From: Pseudeuparius sepicola | Lineage: Eukaryota; Arthropoda; Insecta; Coleoptera; Anthribidae | Assembly: GCA_963920635.1 (NCBI GenBank) | Contig: OY987298.1 | Location: forward strand, 64,315,949 to 64,379,948 | Reading direction: 5' to 3' | Length of the DNA: 64,000 nt | Shown here: positions 1-10,940 of the stretch, in pieces | How the letters are laid out: the number at the start of each line of letters is the position of its first letter | Position numbering within the stretch: position 1 is the first letter of the stretch | Made by a program: the position numbers and the translations under genes | Notes under the pieces: generated by a model | What the model was told of the DNA's origin: nothing | Database searches by the model: none | What the model saw: the letters and a program-made list of their open reading frames with translations, nothing else

Positions 1-769
1 TATTGGAAAATTTTATTTACGGTGCACCCAGACCCAGTTATTTTGTATTTTTTGAAACTTACAAAGTAAAACAAGATACAACACACACACTTTACAGGTA
101 CTTTTCGCTGCTTTGTATTTATTTAAAAAGGTTAAATTTTCTTGCAAAAGCACAAAATTGTAAAATTCTGAACAGCTCATATTTTTTAAATTATAAGTAG
201 TCATAAGTATTCCTTTCATAGAAGATAAAAGCAGACTATTTCTTTCTTTGATCCACTGAGCAGCAGTAAGTGAAAATATTCTCTCCACATTGACATTATG
301 AGATGGGATTGCAAAAAAAAATCGGCTGCTTCTAGTAACTGTGAAAAAAATTCTTCACAAATATACTTGCATTAAAAATATTTTGCCCATTTTTCTTGAA
401 TAAGCATATTGTGGTCATCGGAGTCAAAATTTTGCGATATATATATTTTTAAATTACTAAATTCGTTTTGATATTAAATATATAGTACCTAATGAGGGCA
501 TAACGTCACTAACGTGCACCAGGTTTGGCTGATAGTTTGTCCAAATATGCGCAATATAATGTAGTGTGCGTTGGTAGTATTCAATGTCATTTGTGAAATA
601 CCACCTTAATAAAGAAATCGAGGTGTTGCCCGTTTTAAAAAATTAGGGCCCAACGGAAAGTTTATCGACCCTGAAACCCTGAAGTGACTATTTTATTTAT
701 TTCTTTTTATCTTAAATAAATGAAATTAGAAATTTTGACGTTTATCTAACACGCTTCTGACGTCACATT
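1..769. other. AT-rich intergenic DNA, no gene seen
   Basis: No coding frame with family similarity, RNA gene or clear repeat is visible. The short open frames are no longer than expected by chance in AT-rich DNA. Confidence 0.6.
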
Positions 770-778
770 GGTAACATG
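770..778. repeat. Target-site duplication of P-like copy 1 (left)
   Basis: GGTAACATG here is repeated exactly at 2027-2035, on either side of the 779-2026 element. The duplicated target is 8 or 9 bp, because one flanking G could belong to the element end. An 8-bp TSD is usual for the P and hAT superfamilies. Confidence 0.65.
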
Positions 779-2026
779 CAAGGCCTACTATAAAGACAGG
801 CCCTGGCGCACAAAAATCACGTGACCATCTTAGTCAGACGTTACATGTCATTTGTCACATAACTGAAAGCGGCAGCTTGGGTTTTGAGAAGTTTTCAATG
901 TTTAAAGTGTTTTTAAACGTCTTAGTTTATATTTTAGAAACAAGTTTGTGTCTAGTGCGCGTGTGTCCTGGCGGAGGGGAACCGCCCAGGTGTTATTATG
1001 GCCTCTGGGTGTCTGGGTGGGAGTCGTGCCGTCCAAGAGTATTGGTGCCGCTCGCACCGACGCGACGCGACGCGTGAGCGCTGTAAGGGGAACTCTCCCC
1101 CGAACCACAAAATAGGGAACCCTGAATGGACTATTATGGACATGGGACAGTATTAGTATTGGACAGTGGAGCCTGAGACACAGAGGGGTGAACTGCTTAC
1201 GGGAGATCCGCGAGTTCAGACGGTCCGGGTGGCTGGAAGCCGTTCCCGTTGACCACGTTCGGATTTGTGTATTTATTGTATTCACCATTCACCTTGTGCG
1301 AAATAAATCAGTGTTGTAACGTACTCCAGGATTTTCATTGTCGACCCACGCCCTGATATGGTTTCTATTCGGTCTTTCACGCTGCCGATCAACTGAGACC
1401 TCGTCAATATTTACAGTATACCTACTAAGGTTAGTGTTCATTTTTATTTCGTAAAAAAATAACCGAAATACCAAATATTCAGTCTGTTTATATTATATTT
1501 ATACATATTACAAAAGCCAGGAAGAAAGTGTCGCCATAACAAACATTTGTTTTGCCTCGGGATGAAAATTTCCGCCAAAAATGGATTCGTCAAATCCCAA
1601 CTGAGATTTAATTTCTAAAAAACCCTTAAGTATGTGTGGCTAACACATTTTCAAGAAAGTGAAACAATAATTAAAGTGGACAAAAGTGTTGTGGGAGGAA
1701 AATACCTATAGAGAATATCACCTAAGCTAAAGGAAGGTGATGTCCCAACAATTTTTGAGAATGTGCCAAAATATTGTGAGTGCAGTGCCGTTTAACTCTC
1801 AGCCTAAAACAGCTGAGGCAGGTTGAAAATTTTGAAAAAACATTTAGAGGAAGCTTGGATGCACAAAACCAATAATGTAATAGATGAAAGAAAACTTGCC
1901 AAATTGTTACGAAATTTGTTTTTTCTACTTATCTCCAAAAATGCCTTTCATTATATAGAACTAAGTTGGTCACGTGACTACGCGATTATGCGTTAGCGCC
2001 GTGGCCTGTCTTTATCGTTGGCCTCG
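779..2026 (+). mobile_element. P-superfamily-like TIR element, copy 1, with THAP relic
   Basis: About 1.25 kb, bounded by imperfect inverted termini: CAAGGCCTACTATAAAGACA on the left, and on the right the reverse complement of CGAGGCCAACGATAAAGACA. The 8-9 bp repeats at 770-778 and 2027-2035 look like its target duplication. The first half (about 880-1320) is relatively GC-rich and contains an AATAAA at about 1303. The second half carries a decayed THAP domain, the N-terminal DNA-binding domain of P-element transposases. THAP domain plus 8-bp TSD argues for the P superfamily, but the catalytic part is missing, so the copy is non-autonomous or internally deleted. A second, inverted copy is at 9238-27560, split by the giant palindrome. 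hAT is the main alternative, since it shares the TSD length. Confidence 0.6.
1543..1795 (+). pseudogene. Broken THAP zinc-finger domain (P-element transposase N-terminus)
   Basis: Two reading frames on the plus strand together look like a THAP domain. The first (1543-1611) reads LPRDENFRQKWIRQI, matching the P-x-D-x3-R-x-KW core, and ends in a stop. The second (about 1634-1795) reads HFQESE, then an in-frame stop, then LKEGDVPTIF, matching the C-x2-H-F and AVPTIF-like landmarks; the expected Cys before HF is lost. THAP domains bind DNA through a C2CH zinc centre and form the N-terminus of P transposases. The frames are interrupted and no start codon or downstream RNase H-like domain follows, so this is a pseudogene. 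Host THAP genes are an alternative source, but the repeated TIR-bounded context favours a transposon. Confidence 0.55.
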
Positions 2027-2035
2027 GGTAACATG
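2027..2035. repeat. Target-site duplication of P-like copy 1 (right)
   Basis: GGTAACATG, identical to 770-778 and directly abutting the inverted terminus of the 779-2026 element. Confidence 0.65.
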
Positions 2036-3024
2036 AAGTATGCGTTATGTCTAATGCCAAAATATTGCTGTTAGCATCAGTATAAGGCTATAAGGGGTAA
2101 AATTAGTAACTAAGAAGAAGACAAGAACCCACATGAATTATGTTTTGTGACTTTCACTTCAAGAAAATGTTAGTTTTTTCGCAATTCCCAGTTGTTTTGA
2201 GATTTAAACATAAGAAACGCCGATGCGAAGGCTCTATCAGAAGGCATAAGTGGACACCTATTACTATAAAAAGAAGAGTTCATAACAAAAGGCAAATTAA
2301 GGTTTGTTGGCGTATGTTCAAAATATTTAATTAGGTAGGTAATCAGAGTTTTGTACACCTGCTTCTAAGAAAACTTTCAATAATGGGCCTTGTTCACTCA
2401 ATCGAATTTCGATATTTCTTACTACTAGAATGAAATTAATCACATAACTCTTTAATAAAATCCCCCTCAGCATCTTTCTCGTCAATACCTAATATTGTTA
2501 TTAACTAAAAAAATATACCTATAAAAATTTTAAATTGCGCGCTTAAATTTGGAGCAATGAAATTGCGTTTGCGACGTTGCCGGTTATACTAGTAATTGAA
2601 GCCCTAAAAATTCGATCTCCGTTCTAATCTCAGACGTGCACATTGAATCGAAGTCGATTCTCTAGAGAAAGACAGTTGTATAAACGGTTGTCCGAACTCG
2701 AGCGTACAGACGCAGGTAGTTGTTTTGTGGGTCGTGTGTCGTGTCTATATCAATCTGCCATATCATTCAGTCATTCTCTAATGTAAACCGAGCTAATAAA
2801 ACTAAATGTTTTTTGAAAAATTGCAAACAGTTAAGTTAAAGCGTATACCGTATGCCGATTTGAAATCAAATTTAGTTGGGCTTGTAATAAGGATGGTGAT
2901 GGTGCTAGGCACTTATTTAGCATTATCAGTATTGTTACCTCCCTGAAGAACCGAAAAGTTATATATTCCGTAATTGAGAGAAAGTTTTGGTCATCCGGAA
3001 AACCTTTTGATAGCCATTTCAGGG
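2036..3024. other. Intergenic DNA, no gene seen
   Basis: A 64-residue open frame at 2140-2334 has no family resemblance that I recognise. A somewhat GC-richer stretch at about 2560-2760 has no further landmarks. Confidence 0.5.
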
Positions 3025-3075
3025 GATGATAGAAAACACATTCGAGAGTTAGCTTTAAGAATAATTGCAAAATGA
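3025..3075 (+). pseudogene. Short relic resembling a transposon-associated protein
   Basis: Sixteen codons before a stop read DDRKHIRELALRIIAK. I recall a D-x-R-K-x-I-R-E-L-A motif in uncharacterised proteins that are repetitive in arthropod genomes, probably transposon-encoded. The match is short and rests on memory. It lies 400 bp upstream of a hAT transposase fragment on the same strand, so both could be scraps of one decayed region. Confidence 0.2.
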
Positions 3076-3480
3076 AGAAGATCAACGGCAAAAAACCAAC
3101 GATGTCAGAATATTTCAAGTTAATAAATTAAATTTTGATTGTCAAGATTATGTCTAGTTATAAACCAGATTTATTTAGGTTTGGACGACTTACAAATTGG
3201 TGATCATTCTGCAAGTAACTTTTAACTCAAAAAGGGGAAAACATTGCGATTGTGGTGTATATTATTAAATTCATTGATATTGAGGTTATTTTTTTATTTC
3301 TTTTTATGGCCTTTGACTCATCCATATAAAACATTGGAATTCTACAAATGGTTTGAGCCAGTTTTTTAAGTATTTAATTGAATTATTATACAAATGAAAA
3401 ACTATAATTTTAGTTTGTCACATTCGTGTTCTAAACCATTTTCAATGCATTTATTTAACATTTCGCGCACTTTTAGAGGT

Positions 3481-3570
3481 ATGAATTTGTTAGCTGCTCA
3501 TTCTTCTAAAGCAGAAAGAACATTTTCTAAAATTGCCATTGTTTCGTCAAAAGAAGTCAACAAATATTAG
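3481..3570 (+). pseudogene. hAT transposase C-terminal fragment
   Basis: A short plus-strand frame ending in TAG reads LLAAHSSKAERTFSKIAI. The ERTFSK core, preceded by small residues, is the landmark of the hAT C-terminal dimerisation region, normally at the end of a transposase of about 600 residues. Nothing else of the protein is recognisable upstream, so this is a 29-codon remnant. A TIR element is inserted 27 bp downstream. Confidence 0.5.
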
Positions 3571-3589
3571 AGCGACAAACATTAAGTAA

Positions 3590-3597
3590 GTAACTTC
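3590..3597. repeat. 8-bp target duplication (left) of the 434-bp TIR element
   Basis: GTAACTTC here and at 4032-4039 flanks the 3598-4031 element exactly. Confidence 0.8.
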
Positions 3598-4031
3598 CAA
3601 TGACGTCAGAACCTATAGACAGGTTTGTTTTGATAAACGCTTGACGCCCAGAACTAATCACAATCTAAGCGCTCCATTAAATCATTCCGAAAATGTCGCG
3701 AGATTGTCAGAAATTGCCCCTTCTTGTCGAGCCGTAGCGAACTTATTTCGACTCTGGGCTCGGAGGCTGGCATCGTTAGACCATCCCCCAAGTCTTCAGG
3801 TGAGGTTCCGATGCTTCCGGCGCCCCCAAACAACAAAAAACATGCGATATCTAAGTGTGATTCTGGAGGAACTATAACCAGGAATCACCGGGTGTATAGT
3901 TGGTTGATGGTTGACTTTCTGCCTTTGTTTGTAGCATGTTGTTAGAGTAGTATGGATATATTTAATCTTGGAGTCAAAATAAAGGGCATTTTAACAATGG
4001 GGCACCACGTCTATAGGTTTTGACGTCATTG
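3598..4031. mobile_element. 434-bp TIR element (MITE) with 8-bp TSD
   Basis: The element begins CAATGACGTCAGAACCTATA and ends with the reverse complement of CAATGACGTCAAAACCTATA, a TIR of about 23 bp with one mismatch. The 8-bp direct repeat GTAACTTC abuts both ends. No transposase is encoded, so it is a non-autonomous element. An 8-bp TSD fits hAT or P. The interior (3640-3880) is GC-richer than its flanks; overlapping open frames of 73-78 residues there have no recognisable family. Confidence 0.8.
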
Positions 4032-4039
4032 GTAACTTC
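4032..4039. repeat. 8-bp target duplication (right) of the 434-bp TIR element
   Basis: GTAACTTC, identical to 3590-3597. Confidence 0.8.
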
Positions 4040-4479
4040 CATCCCTGTTTTGGAGATTCACGGGCTTGCAATGCACCTATAAAATGATAATACCCATTAT
4101 GGAAATAAAAACAAAAGTTAGAGCGCTCCTTCGTCGTGAACAGACCAAATATAATAACCACTCAAGAAGGCAAAATAAATGGGCTTCTCAATTGGCTGGA
4201 AAATTATTGGACAGAAAAATAATAAATGACCTGAAATTCTCAAACACTTGTCACTAATATCTACAGTCTACGTAATACCCAGTTGTTTAACTTACTGGCT
4301 TTTGATCTCGGCGGAAGTGACGATTTTTATGCAAACGCATTCACCAATAGAAAGTCACTTCGTTTCCTCATTTTGGACCACGCCCTTCCAATCTGGTATA
4401 AAAATAGATGTCATTATCTATAATCATTTCGGTCTGTCCAATAAAAACATTCTACCAGTAGGTAGGTAACAGCATCCAG
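4040..4479. other. Non-coding stretch with promoter-like sequence
   Basis: A CCAATAGAAAG at about 4343 is followed by GGTATAAAAATAG at about 4394, which resembles CCAAT and TATA boxes on the plus strand, upstream of the GC-rich patch at 4480-4920. No gene can be attached to it, so a promoter reading is only possible. Confidence 0.25.
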
Positions 4480-4920
4480 TTAGTTTACTGTGCACGCCGC
4501 CTGTGGTGCCTGCTCCGAGAACTCCACCTCAAGTTCTCTGCGCCTGCCATGCCGGAGAGCCGACAGCAACCGAACCGTGCCGAATTAGAAGGGGTCTGCG
4601 ATCGTGGCGCCCTTCGGCACGAGAGAGACCATACGGGTCTGGGGCCCCACGCCAAAGTTGAACTCGATCTACGATCTAGGTTCAAAACGAAGGCCCCTTA
4701 AAGAAATCGGGAAAAAAATTCCAGGGGCCAAACGGCTTTTCCGATTCGGGCGCCCTTCAATAGGCATAGAGTCCATACGCGTGCGCCACCCTGCGCGAAA
4801 TTTCGACTCGAAAAATCGAAAACTGCGCCCCGTAGAGGCCGGCGCATATTTTTTCCGTACACACACACGCACACCCACCCATACATACGGCCAGGAGCTG
4901 GGGCGACTATAAACACGTTG
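4480..4920. other. GC-rich patch of unknown nature
   Basis: About 440 bp with much higher G+C and CpG than the surroundings. It ends with a CA-rich run at about 4858-4885. Open frames exist on both strands (plus 4604-4912, minus 4669-4878), as expected in GC-rich DNA, and none resembles a known family. It could be the 5' end of an unrecognised gene, a repeat fragment, or part of an old LTR. Confidence 0.3.
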
Positions 4921-7007
4921 GAGGTCCGACTGGGCCGGACTATGCGTTTATAACATGGACTCTGAGATACATAGTAAGCGCAGAAATAATTATGTGTAAG
5001 ATAATATGAAACAAAAAATGCAAAAATATAATTTTATGATGATATTATGTTTTTTTGAGAAAATCATTGAATTAGAGATACTATATCTTGAATGGTTCTA
5101 TCAACGAAGTTAGGACATAAATTTACAGATAAGAATATTATGTTCTTTTTTAGTACATTTCTAAATAACATGTTGCATCCTAACTAAATATGCTATTTTG
5201 TCAAGGAACTTCAATAAAACCTTGTTTATTAAAAAATATATTCCAACTTTTAAACATTCAAAAATAATTTTCTTAGACATATACAAACCAAGTCAAACCT
5301 TGTAGAGATATGTAAGTGGTGGTAAGTAAGATTCCGTCATCAGTTTTGTTCTAAAGAACCGATAACAGGACTTCTTGAAATTGGGACCCCTGAAAGTGAT
5401 TTTTTGATTGAAGATTGAATGGTGCATCGAATGGCATTTTCAGAGTCAAAACAAAACAAAACAAAAACATTTACAAATTCTGTGCACAAATAAAACTTTT
5501 AGAGAGGTGACTTAGCCTTAAGTGGGACCTACTGTATAAGAAGATTGGAGTTAAAATCTGTAAAGAATAATCATTCAGGTTAATGCTTGCTCGTTATAGG
5601 CAATTTCGTATAATAAATAGTGCAACTGAATTTTAGATTGCTCCGAAAATCGTTAAAAAATTGAAGTAATTTATATCGGTCGTGGCATATACACGGCCGA
5701 ACTACGCCTTATTTACATATTATCTTATTAATTAGTATTAACCAGAACGGTCTCCCATTTATTTAATGATTTTACCATAAACGTGCGCTCGTAAGCTAAT
5801 TGTAATCTGCCATCGTTTTAAATTAAATAACGCCCATCTGCTGTTATTTTATCTGCTAATGTTAGCAAGTGCTAAGTAGGGCCATAAATTTAAGCGGCGG
5901 ATGCAGTTTTAACGGCGTAAATCATTGGTGCGATTCCACCTGAAAATAAGTAGGTATTTTAATCCTGGTATGTCGACGCTGGAGCATGCCTTTCGGCGGA
6001 AAAACGAATTGTGTCATGATTCAGTATTGAACGGTTGTGAGTATTGGTCGATGGAATTTTCTCCATTCATGTTGAAATTTTGTTTAATCCAATTGCATTA
6101 TTGTAATTTGCATCATAGTAGACCGAATCCCCGGAGTGCAGTAGTGTAGCACAAAAATAGATTGACGTGAAAGGCTCTTAGATGTTATGGTGTTGAAGTC
6201 TTTTAATATCGACATATTATATTCAAGCACCTCGAAACAAATTTCCATAGGTATACCTAAGACACTGGCACAGATTAACCATCTGTGACACTGGTCTGAA
6301 GAACGAGTTTTATGCAAAAGTTACGTAGATATAGCCCTTTCAAAGGATATGATTATTTATGGATAGTCTCAAAAATTTTACAGGCACTAACTTATATTTT
6401 TACTTCCGCATCACTGAGTATTGTTTGTCGGTATCAGCAGTAAACAATAACTTTGTTAGTAGTTTTGTCTTTTCTACCTCGTTGTTAGCAAATAAAATCA
6501 ATCACCAGTTGACTCAAGTATCAATTTTTTTTTCATTCATTTGAACTGTATGACCTTGAACAACAATTAATTTGTCCCCCTCCGCCATCGTCGAATTTTA
6601 ACTACGCGGCCCTGAATATTATTATCTGACAAGTTATCCCCTCCAAGACTTTACTCTAGATGTGCCATTAGTTTAGACTGTAAGTTTTACCTTTCACTGT
6701 CCTACTACTCCACATCAAGATATGGACTGTTTACTATACGTTTATTATAACAGAAATTTTTCTTCCTGGTCGTTTTTATTAATTTTTCTGAATAGAATTT
6801 CCTGGGGTTCGACCAATTAAATTTTGTTTTAACACATTAAAATTTTTTTATTTATTAAAAACATGACACGGTGATGTTCTGGTCCTGGATTAAACAACAA
6901 TAATTTTCAAAGTAACAAAATTTCCTACTGATCAAAAATATGAAAATAAGTAAAATGTTTGAAAATATTATTTATATAGCCATTTAAGTATATCATTATA
7001 AAACACA
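4921..7007. other. AT-rich intergenic DNA, no gene seen
   Basis: No frame with family similarity, no RNA gene and no clear TIR pair was found. The open frames of up to 77 residues look like chance. Confidence 0.5.
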
Positions 7008-7015
7008 CCGAGTGC
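7008..7015. repeat. 8-bp target duplication (left) of the hAT element
   Basis: CCGAGTGC, identical to 8603-8610, directly abutting CAGTGGCGG. Confidence 0.85.
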
Positions 7016-8602
7016 CAGTGGCGGCTCGTGGGCGAATATATCGAGGGTTCACATGTGACATCGATAATAAATCTTTATAGGGGGGGCGACATTTTTTTGT
7101 GGTGTTACGCCCACTTTTTACCCAAAAGATCAAATAAAAAATATAAAACCTACTAACGAGCCTACTAACTTACCTGGGGACCTATAGGGTAGTAGTCCGT
7201 GGAAGCGGCAGAATAAATAAATAGCGGAAGTAGCGTAAATAGTGTGGTCCAGGTACACTACACACATACAGACTCCATAAAGAACAGAGTAATGAACAAA
7301 AAACTATACAATAAAGAACACAAAATTAAATCCAAACTTTTGTTTAAATAAATTTTAAAGTTATTAAAATTTAAGAGGGGGTTGCCGACAGCGAAAGTGA
7401 CGTTAGATTTCGTATTTTTTTAAGTTGTATAGCATAAAATCTAATAACATTTTACCTGGCAAAAATTTAGTACAAACATCTCTGTCTTCACTTTAATCAT
7501 AGGATCATAAAAGCATATGCACTGGAATTATTATTTTCCCCAAGGTTTTCATAACCTATGAAACAAAACTCTGCTGGTAAAAGCTTATGATTAAAATGAA
7601 GACAGAGATGTTTGTACTAAATTTTTGCAAGGTAAAATGTTATTAGATCTTATGTTATACAACTTAAAAAAATATGAAATCTAACGTCACTTTCGCTGTC
7701 GGCAACCCCCTCTTAAACAATTTTTTCATAAATAAATTATTGTTCTCGCCTTTTTTCGCATGGACAAAATGTTCTATTACTTTGTCGTTAAAGTCTGGTA
7801 TATCATGTAGGTATGTTCATCGTCCATGACTATGACACTGACACTGCTACGACTATTTTTTTAACGCGTCTTCGTGTTGCATAATTTATTATTTTAAAAC
7901 AACCCGCGACGGCCGCGAAGTGCCTGTACCTGTACCGGCACCGGCATTTGTTTACATTTTTTCGCAGACGACGCAGAGTGACGCAGACTGAGAGGCGGGC
8001 GAGGCGGCCCAGCTGGGCCCGCGGCGTTGTCGGTTATTTACTGTCTTGCTTGCAAAAATTTGAATAACACTATTTTGTTAGTTGCCTTTTGCCTTGCAGC
8101 CTGCAGGCATGGGTCATAGTATAAAGTATAAACAATTTGTTTTTATTGTCACAAAGAAATGTCACTCAAAATCAGGACCTGGCCACCTGGCCTGGCTATG
8201 GTCTTAAAAAATAGATATTGCCTTCGCTATTCCTATCAATCGAGCCAAACGGCAATGCCGCGACGAAACCCACTGCTGGATCACGATTTTAATGTGCTCC
8301 TCGGCTATATAGCGGTCCTTGTTTATCATACATATTTTGGCTGTTTCGCTCCTTGCGATATTAGACAGAGACGGGCGCTATTTTATCGGATCTCGCACTT
8401 TTTAGGAGCAAGTGCTCATGAGATTAGTTATTATGGTTATTCATATTTTCACCAACGGTTCCGCCAGCCAGGATAAAACCTGTTTGCGACTGATTGACTT
8501 GCCTTATAACTTATAGGTAATTAAATACCTAACAAAAAATATTTTCTCGGTTTTAGAGAGGGGGACACGTGCTCCTGTGCTCTTACATAAAAACCGCCAC
8601 TG
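7016..8602. mobile_element. Non-autonomous hAT-type element, 1.59 kb
   Basis: It starts CAGTGGCGGCTCGTG and ends with the reverse complement of CAGTGGCGGTTTTTATG. A perfect 8-bp repeat, CCGAGTGC, lies on both sides. CAGTGGCGG termini and an 8-bp TSD are typical of hAT elements. No transposase motif is visible. A 105-residue open frame at 8159-8476 has no recognisable domain and cannot be claimed as a gene. The interior is a mosaic: a foldback element is nested at 7375-7712, and 7900-8020 is a GC-rich segment unlike its flanks. Confidence 0.8.
7375..7712. mobile_element. 338-bp foldback element in a TTAA target, nested in hAT
   Basis: TTAA at 7371-7374 and 7713-7716 flanks GAGGGGGTTGCCGACAGC and its reverse complement. 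The two arms (7375-7505 and about 7585-7712) are near-perfect inverted copies of about 130 bp with an 80-bp loop, so the whole insert would fold into one hairpin. A TTAA target duplication is the hallmark of piggyBac-type transposition, although the terminus lacks the usual CCC start. Confidence 0.75.
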
Positions 8603-8610
8603 CCGAGTGC
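8603..8610. repeat. 8-bp target duplication (right) of the hAT element
   Basis: CCGAGTGC, identical to 7008-7015. Confidence 0.85.
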
Positions 8611-9237
8611 GCTATTTGTTAGAAATATCAAGAAGAAATAGTACACCTCTAAATTTTTTTAGGTATTTAGAAATTGTAAGTCAAGCAATACCAGATAAAT
8701 AAATAACTTATTATAAGATGGAACATAAATGAATAAAAATAAACAAAACATCTTTTTAAAAACCATCGTTTACGTATTTAAGCTATGTACTAAAACGAAT
8801 CAAATAAGTTAAGGTTTTCATTACGGTAAGTAATTCAATGCTAAATTGCGATAAGATTTTTTAAATGAAAAAGCTTGTTGGGCAACATGTTCATAAAAGT
8901 AGGTACCTACCAATTAATTTTATATATTGGGCAGTGATTGATAGTGTGATAGTGAATGATACGCAGTACTTACCGAAGTATATGTTTTCATTATAATTCG
9001 CCTGACAAGCTTTTTGAATTCAAAAAGCTTGAAATCAAAAAGCCTGTCGCAATTTGGCAACCTAAATTTATTTTATTTGTTTTAATATATACCTATAGCA
9101 TAAATAAAAGTTTGTTTTTAAAAAGGCTATTTTTATTTTTATCTTATTTCGTGCTTTTTAGTATTTGATTTCCATATCGCGAGGATGGTAAGAAATTTAA
9201 TCCGCCATCTTGGGGCAGCCGCTATATTGAGTTTCGA
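8611..9237. other. AT-rich intergenic DNA, no gene seen
   Basis: A 70-residue open frame at 8956-9168 has no recognisable similarity. The stretch ends at the degraded terminus of the second P-like copy. Confidence 0.5.
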
Positions 9238-9617
9238 AACAGGCCATGACGCTATCGCATAATCGCGTAGTCACGTGACCAACTTGGTCCTATATCCTAT
9301 ATACCTAATAAAAGGCATTTTTGGAGATAAGTAGAAAAAAAATTCCTAACAATTTGGCGAGTTTTCTTTCATCTATCACATTATTGGTTTTGTGCATCCA
9401 GGCTTTGTATAATTGTTTTTTTTTTCAAAATTTTCAACCTGCCTAAGCTGTTTTGAGCTGAGAGTTAAACGGCACTACACTCAAATATTTTGGTACATTC
9501 TCAAAGATTGTTGGGACAGCACCTCCCTTTAGCTTAGGAGATATTCTCTATAGGTATTTTCCTCCCACAACACATTTATTTGTCCACTTTCTTGAAAATG
9601 TGTTAGCCACACATACA
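9238..9617 (-). mobile_element. P-like element copy 2, terminal half left of the palindrome
   Basis: This is the reverse complement of about 1630-2012 of copy 1, with scattered substitutions and small indels. Shared landmarks include CATAATCGCGTAGTCACGTG near the terminus and the THAP C-terminal segment at about 9450-9610. Homology stops at the CATACA target duplication (9612-9617), where the giant palindrome starts, and resumes at 26459 with the continuation of the same element. Copy 2 was therefore a contiguous inverted copy before the palindrome inserted into its THAP region. Confidence 0.75.
9612..9617. repeat. 6-bp target duplication (left) of the giant palindrome
   Basis: CATACA, repeated at 26459-26464. 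The uninterrupted copy 1 has the corresponding single target (reverse complement around 1625-1636), differing by one base next to the duplication. Confidence 0.8.
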
Positions 9618-9900
9618 AGTAGTATAGCTATGCCGGTTCTGGCGCAATTTCCCCATGTATTTCTTATGGGGGCTAAAACGTGGTCAAAACGTGACCAAAC
9701 TTACCCCCTCCACTCCCAAACCACGCCCCCCCAGCCAATCGCACCGACTCTGAACCCTGCGATAGCCCGAGGGGTGCCGAAGATGTCCGAGTTCGCTGAC
9801 CTTCGCCCCTGCCGCGACCTTCGCGCGCTCGACAGCGAGGGGTGCCGAAGTGCCCGGCTTTCACCGACCGTTGACCTTCGCTCCAGCCGCGACATGTCGA

Positions 9901-10196
9901 GACTCGCAACTAATAAAAACCCTAAATCATAATTAAGCCATGACGTCCCCCTGTCGACCTTTAGCCGCGGCCATGCATGGATTTTTGCTACCACCTCTGC
10001 CTGCGTATTTTTGCGTCCGCGACGCCGAGACACGTCGAGACTCGCAACTAATAAAAACCCTAAATCATAATTAAGCCATGACGTCCCCCTGTCGACCTTT
10101 AGCCGCGGCCATGCATGGATTTTTGCTACCACCTCTGCCTGCGTATTTTTGCGTCCGCGACGCCGAGACACGTCGAGACTCGCAACTAATAAAAAC
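9901..10196. repeat. 138-bp tandem repeat (left arm)
   Basis: Two complete units and the start of a third have period 138 (GACTCGCAAC recurs at 9901, 10039 and 10177). Because 138 is a multiple of three, a 223-residue minus-strand open frame (9701-10372) runs through the array and repeats a 46-residue unit twice. The unit contains the partly self-complementary GCCGCGGCCATGCATGG. Its mirror is at 25880-26175. Confidence 0.9.
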
Positions 10197-10940
10197 CTAA
10201 CACCTATAGAAAAAATATCAGCTTGCAATATGTACGTGATGTAATTCCGCTGAAAAAAAGTACTTTCTCTTTGTCGGAATAAGCGCCTATGAAACGGGCA
10301 CGCTGATCTCATCGGTACTGGCGATAAACAATTTGTAGGAAAAGTGTAATAAAGAATAGATATGAGATACATATGAGTGTATACATTTTCTTGACTACAT
10401 TACCTAAGGATGTATCAAAAATCTATCTTCCTATATTTAGAGACTGCTTCTCAAAGGAAAGTGGACATTACATTTGGGGCATAAATTAACCATTTTTAGT
10501 TGAGTTTATAACCATCTAGGTAAGTAAATTTCTTTAATTCCGAGAAAGCCAGGCCCTGTTTTAAATTACTTGACTAAAATATAATAGGTGCAAAGTTCAC
10601 CAGTTTTTAAAAATATCCCGTCACACGATTATCAAGTTGAAAGACTAGCTGCAAAATCGGATTTTGTACAACGCGTTTCCTGTTTAAAATTTCACCCAGA
10701 AAAAAAAGGTACTAATTCTTACTTATGCCATGTTCACCGTATGATTTTTATACTATTCCGACTTCGAAAACCCAAAGGTATAAGTGTAGCGTGTGGAAAA
10801 AGGTGGAATTAAGGGTTTAAAACCCTTAAACGGTCTATATATGGAATAAAATGAGGGCATGCAACATGTTCTTCAATAATGAAAATTAAAACAATGTTCA
10901 TTTTTTGACTGTCCATTATCCTACCAAGAAAAAGCTTATA

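Noticed and set aside
880..1320. A solo LTR (TATA-like box at about 788, AATAAA at about 1303)
   Set aside because: The same block is present, in the same context, in the inverted second copy of the P-like element, so it belongs to that element; no TG...CA ends with a short TSD were found.
4390..4920. A host gene promoter and first exon
   Set aside because: TATA/CCAAT-like words are common in AT-rich DNA and no coding frame with family similarity follows.
8159..8476. 105-residue frame in the hAT element as its transposase
   Set aside because: No hAT catalytic or dimerisation motif; far too short; not supported as a gene.
9701..10372. 223-residue open frame as a real repeat protein
   Set aside because: The frame is carried by a 138-bp tandem repeat; there is no recognisable domain, and the frame continues into low-complexity flanks. 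Kept only as a finding.
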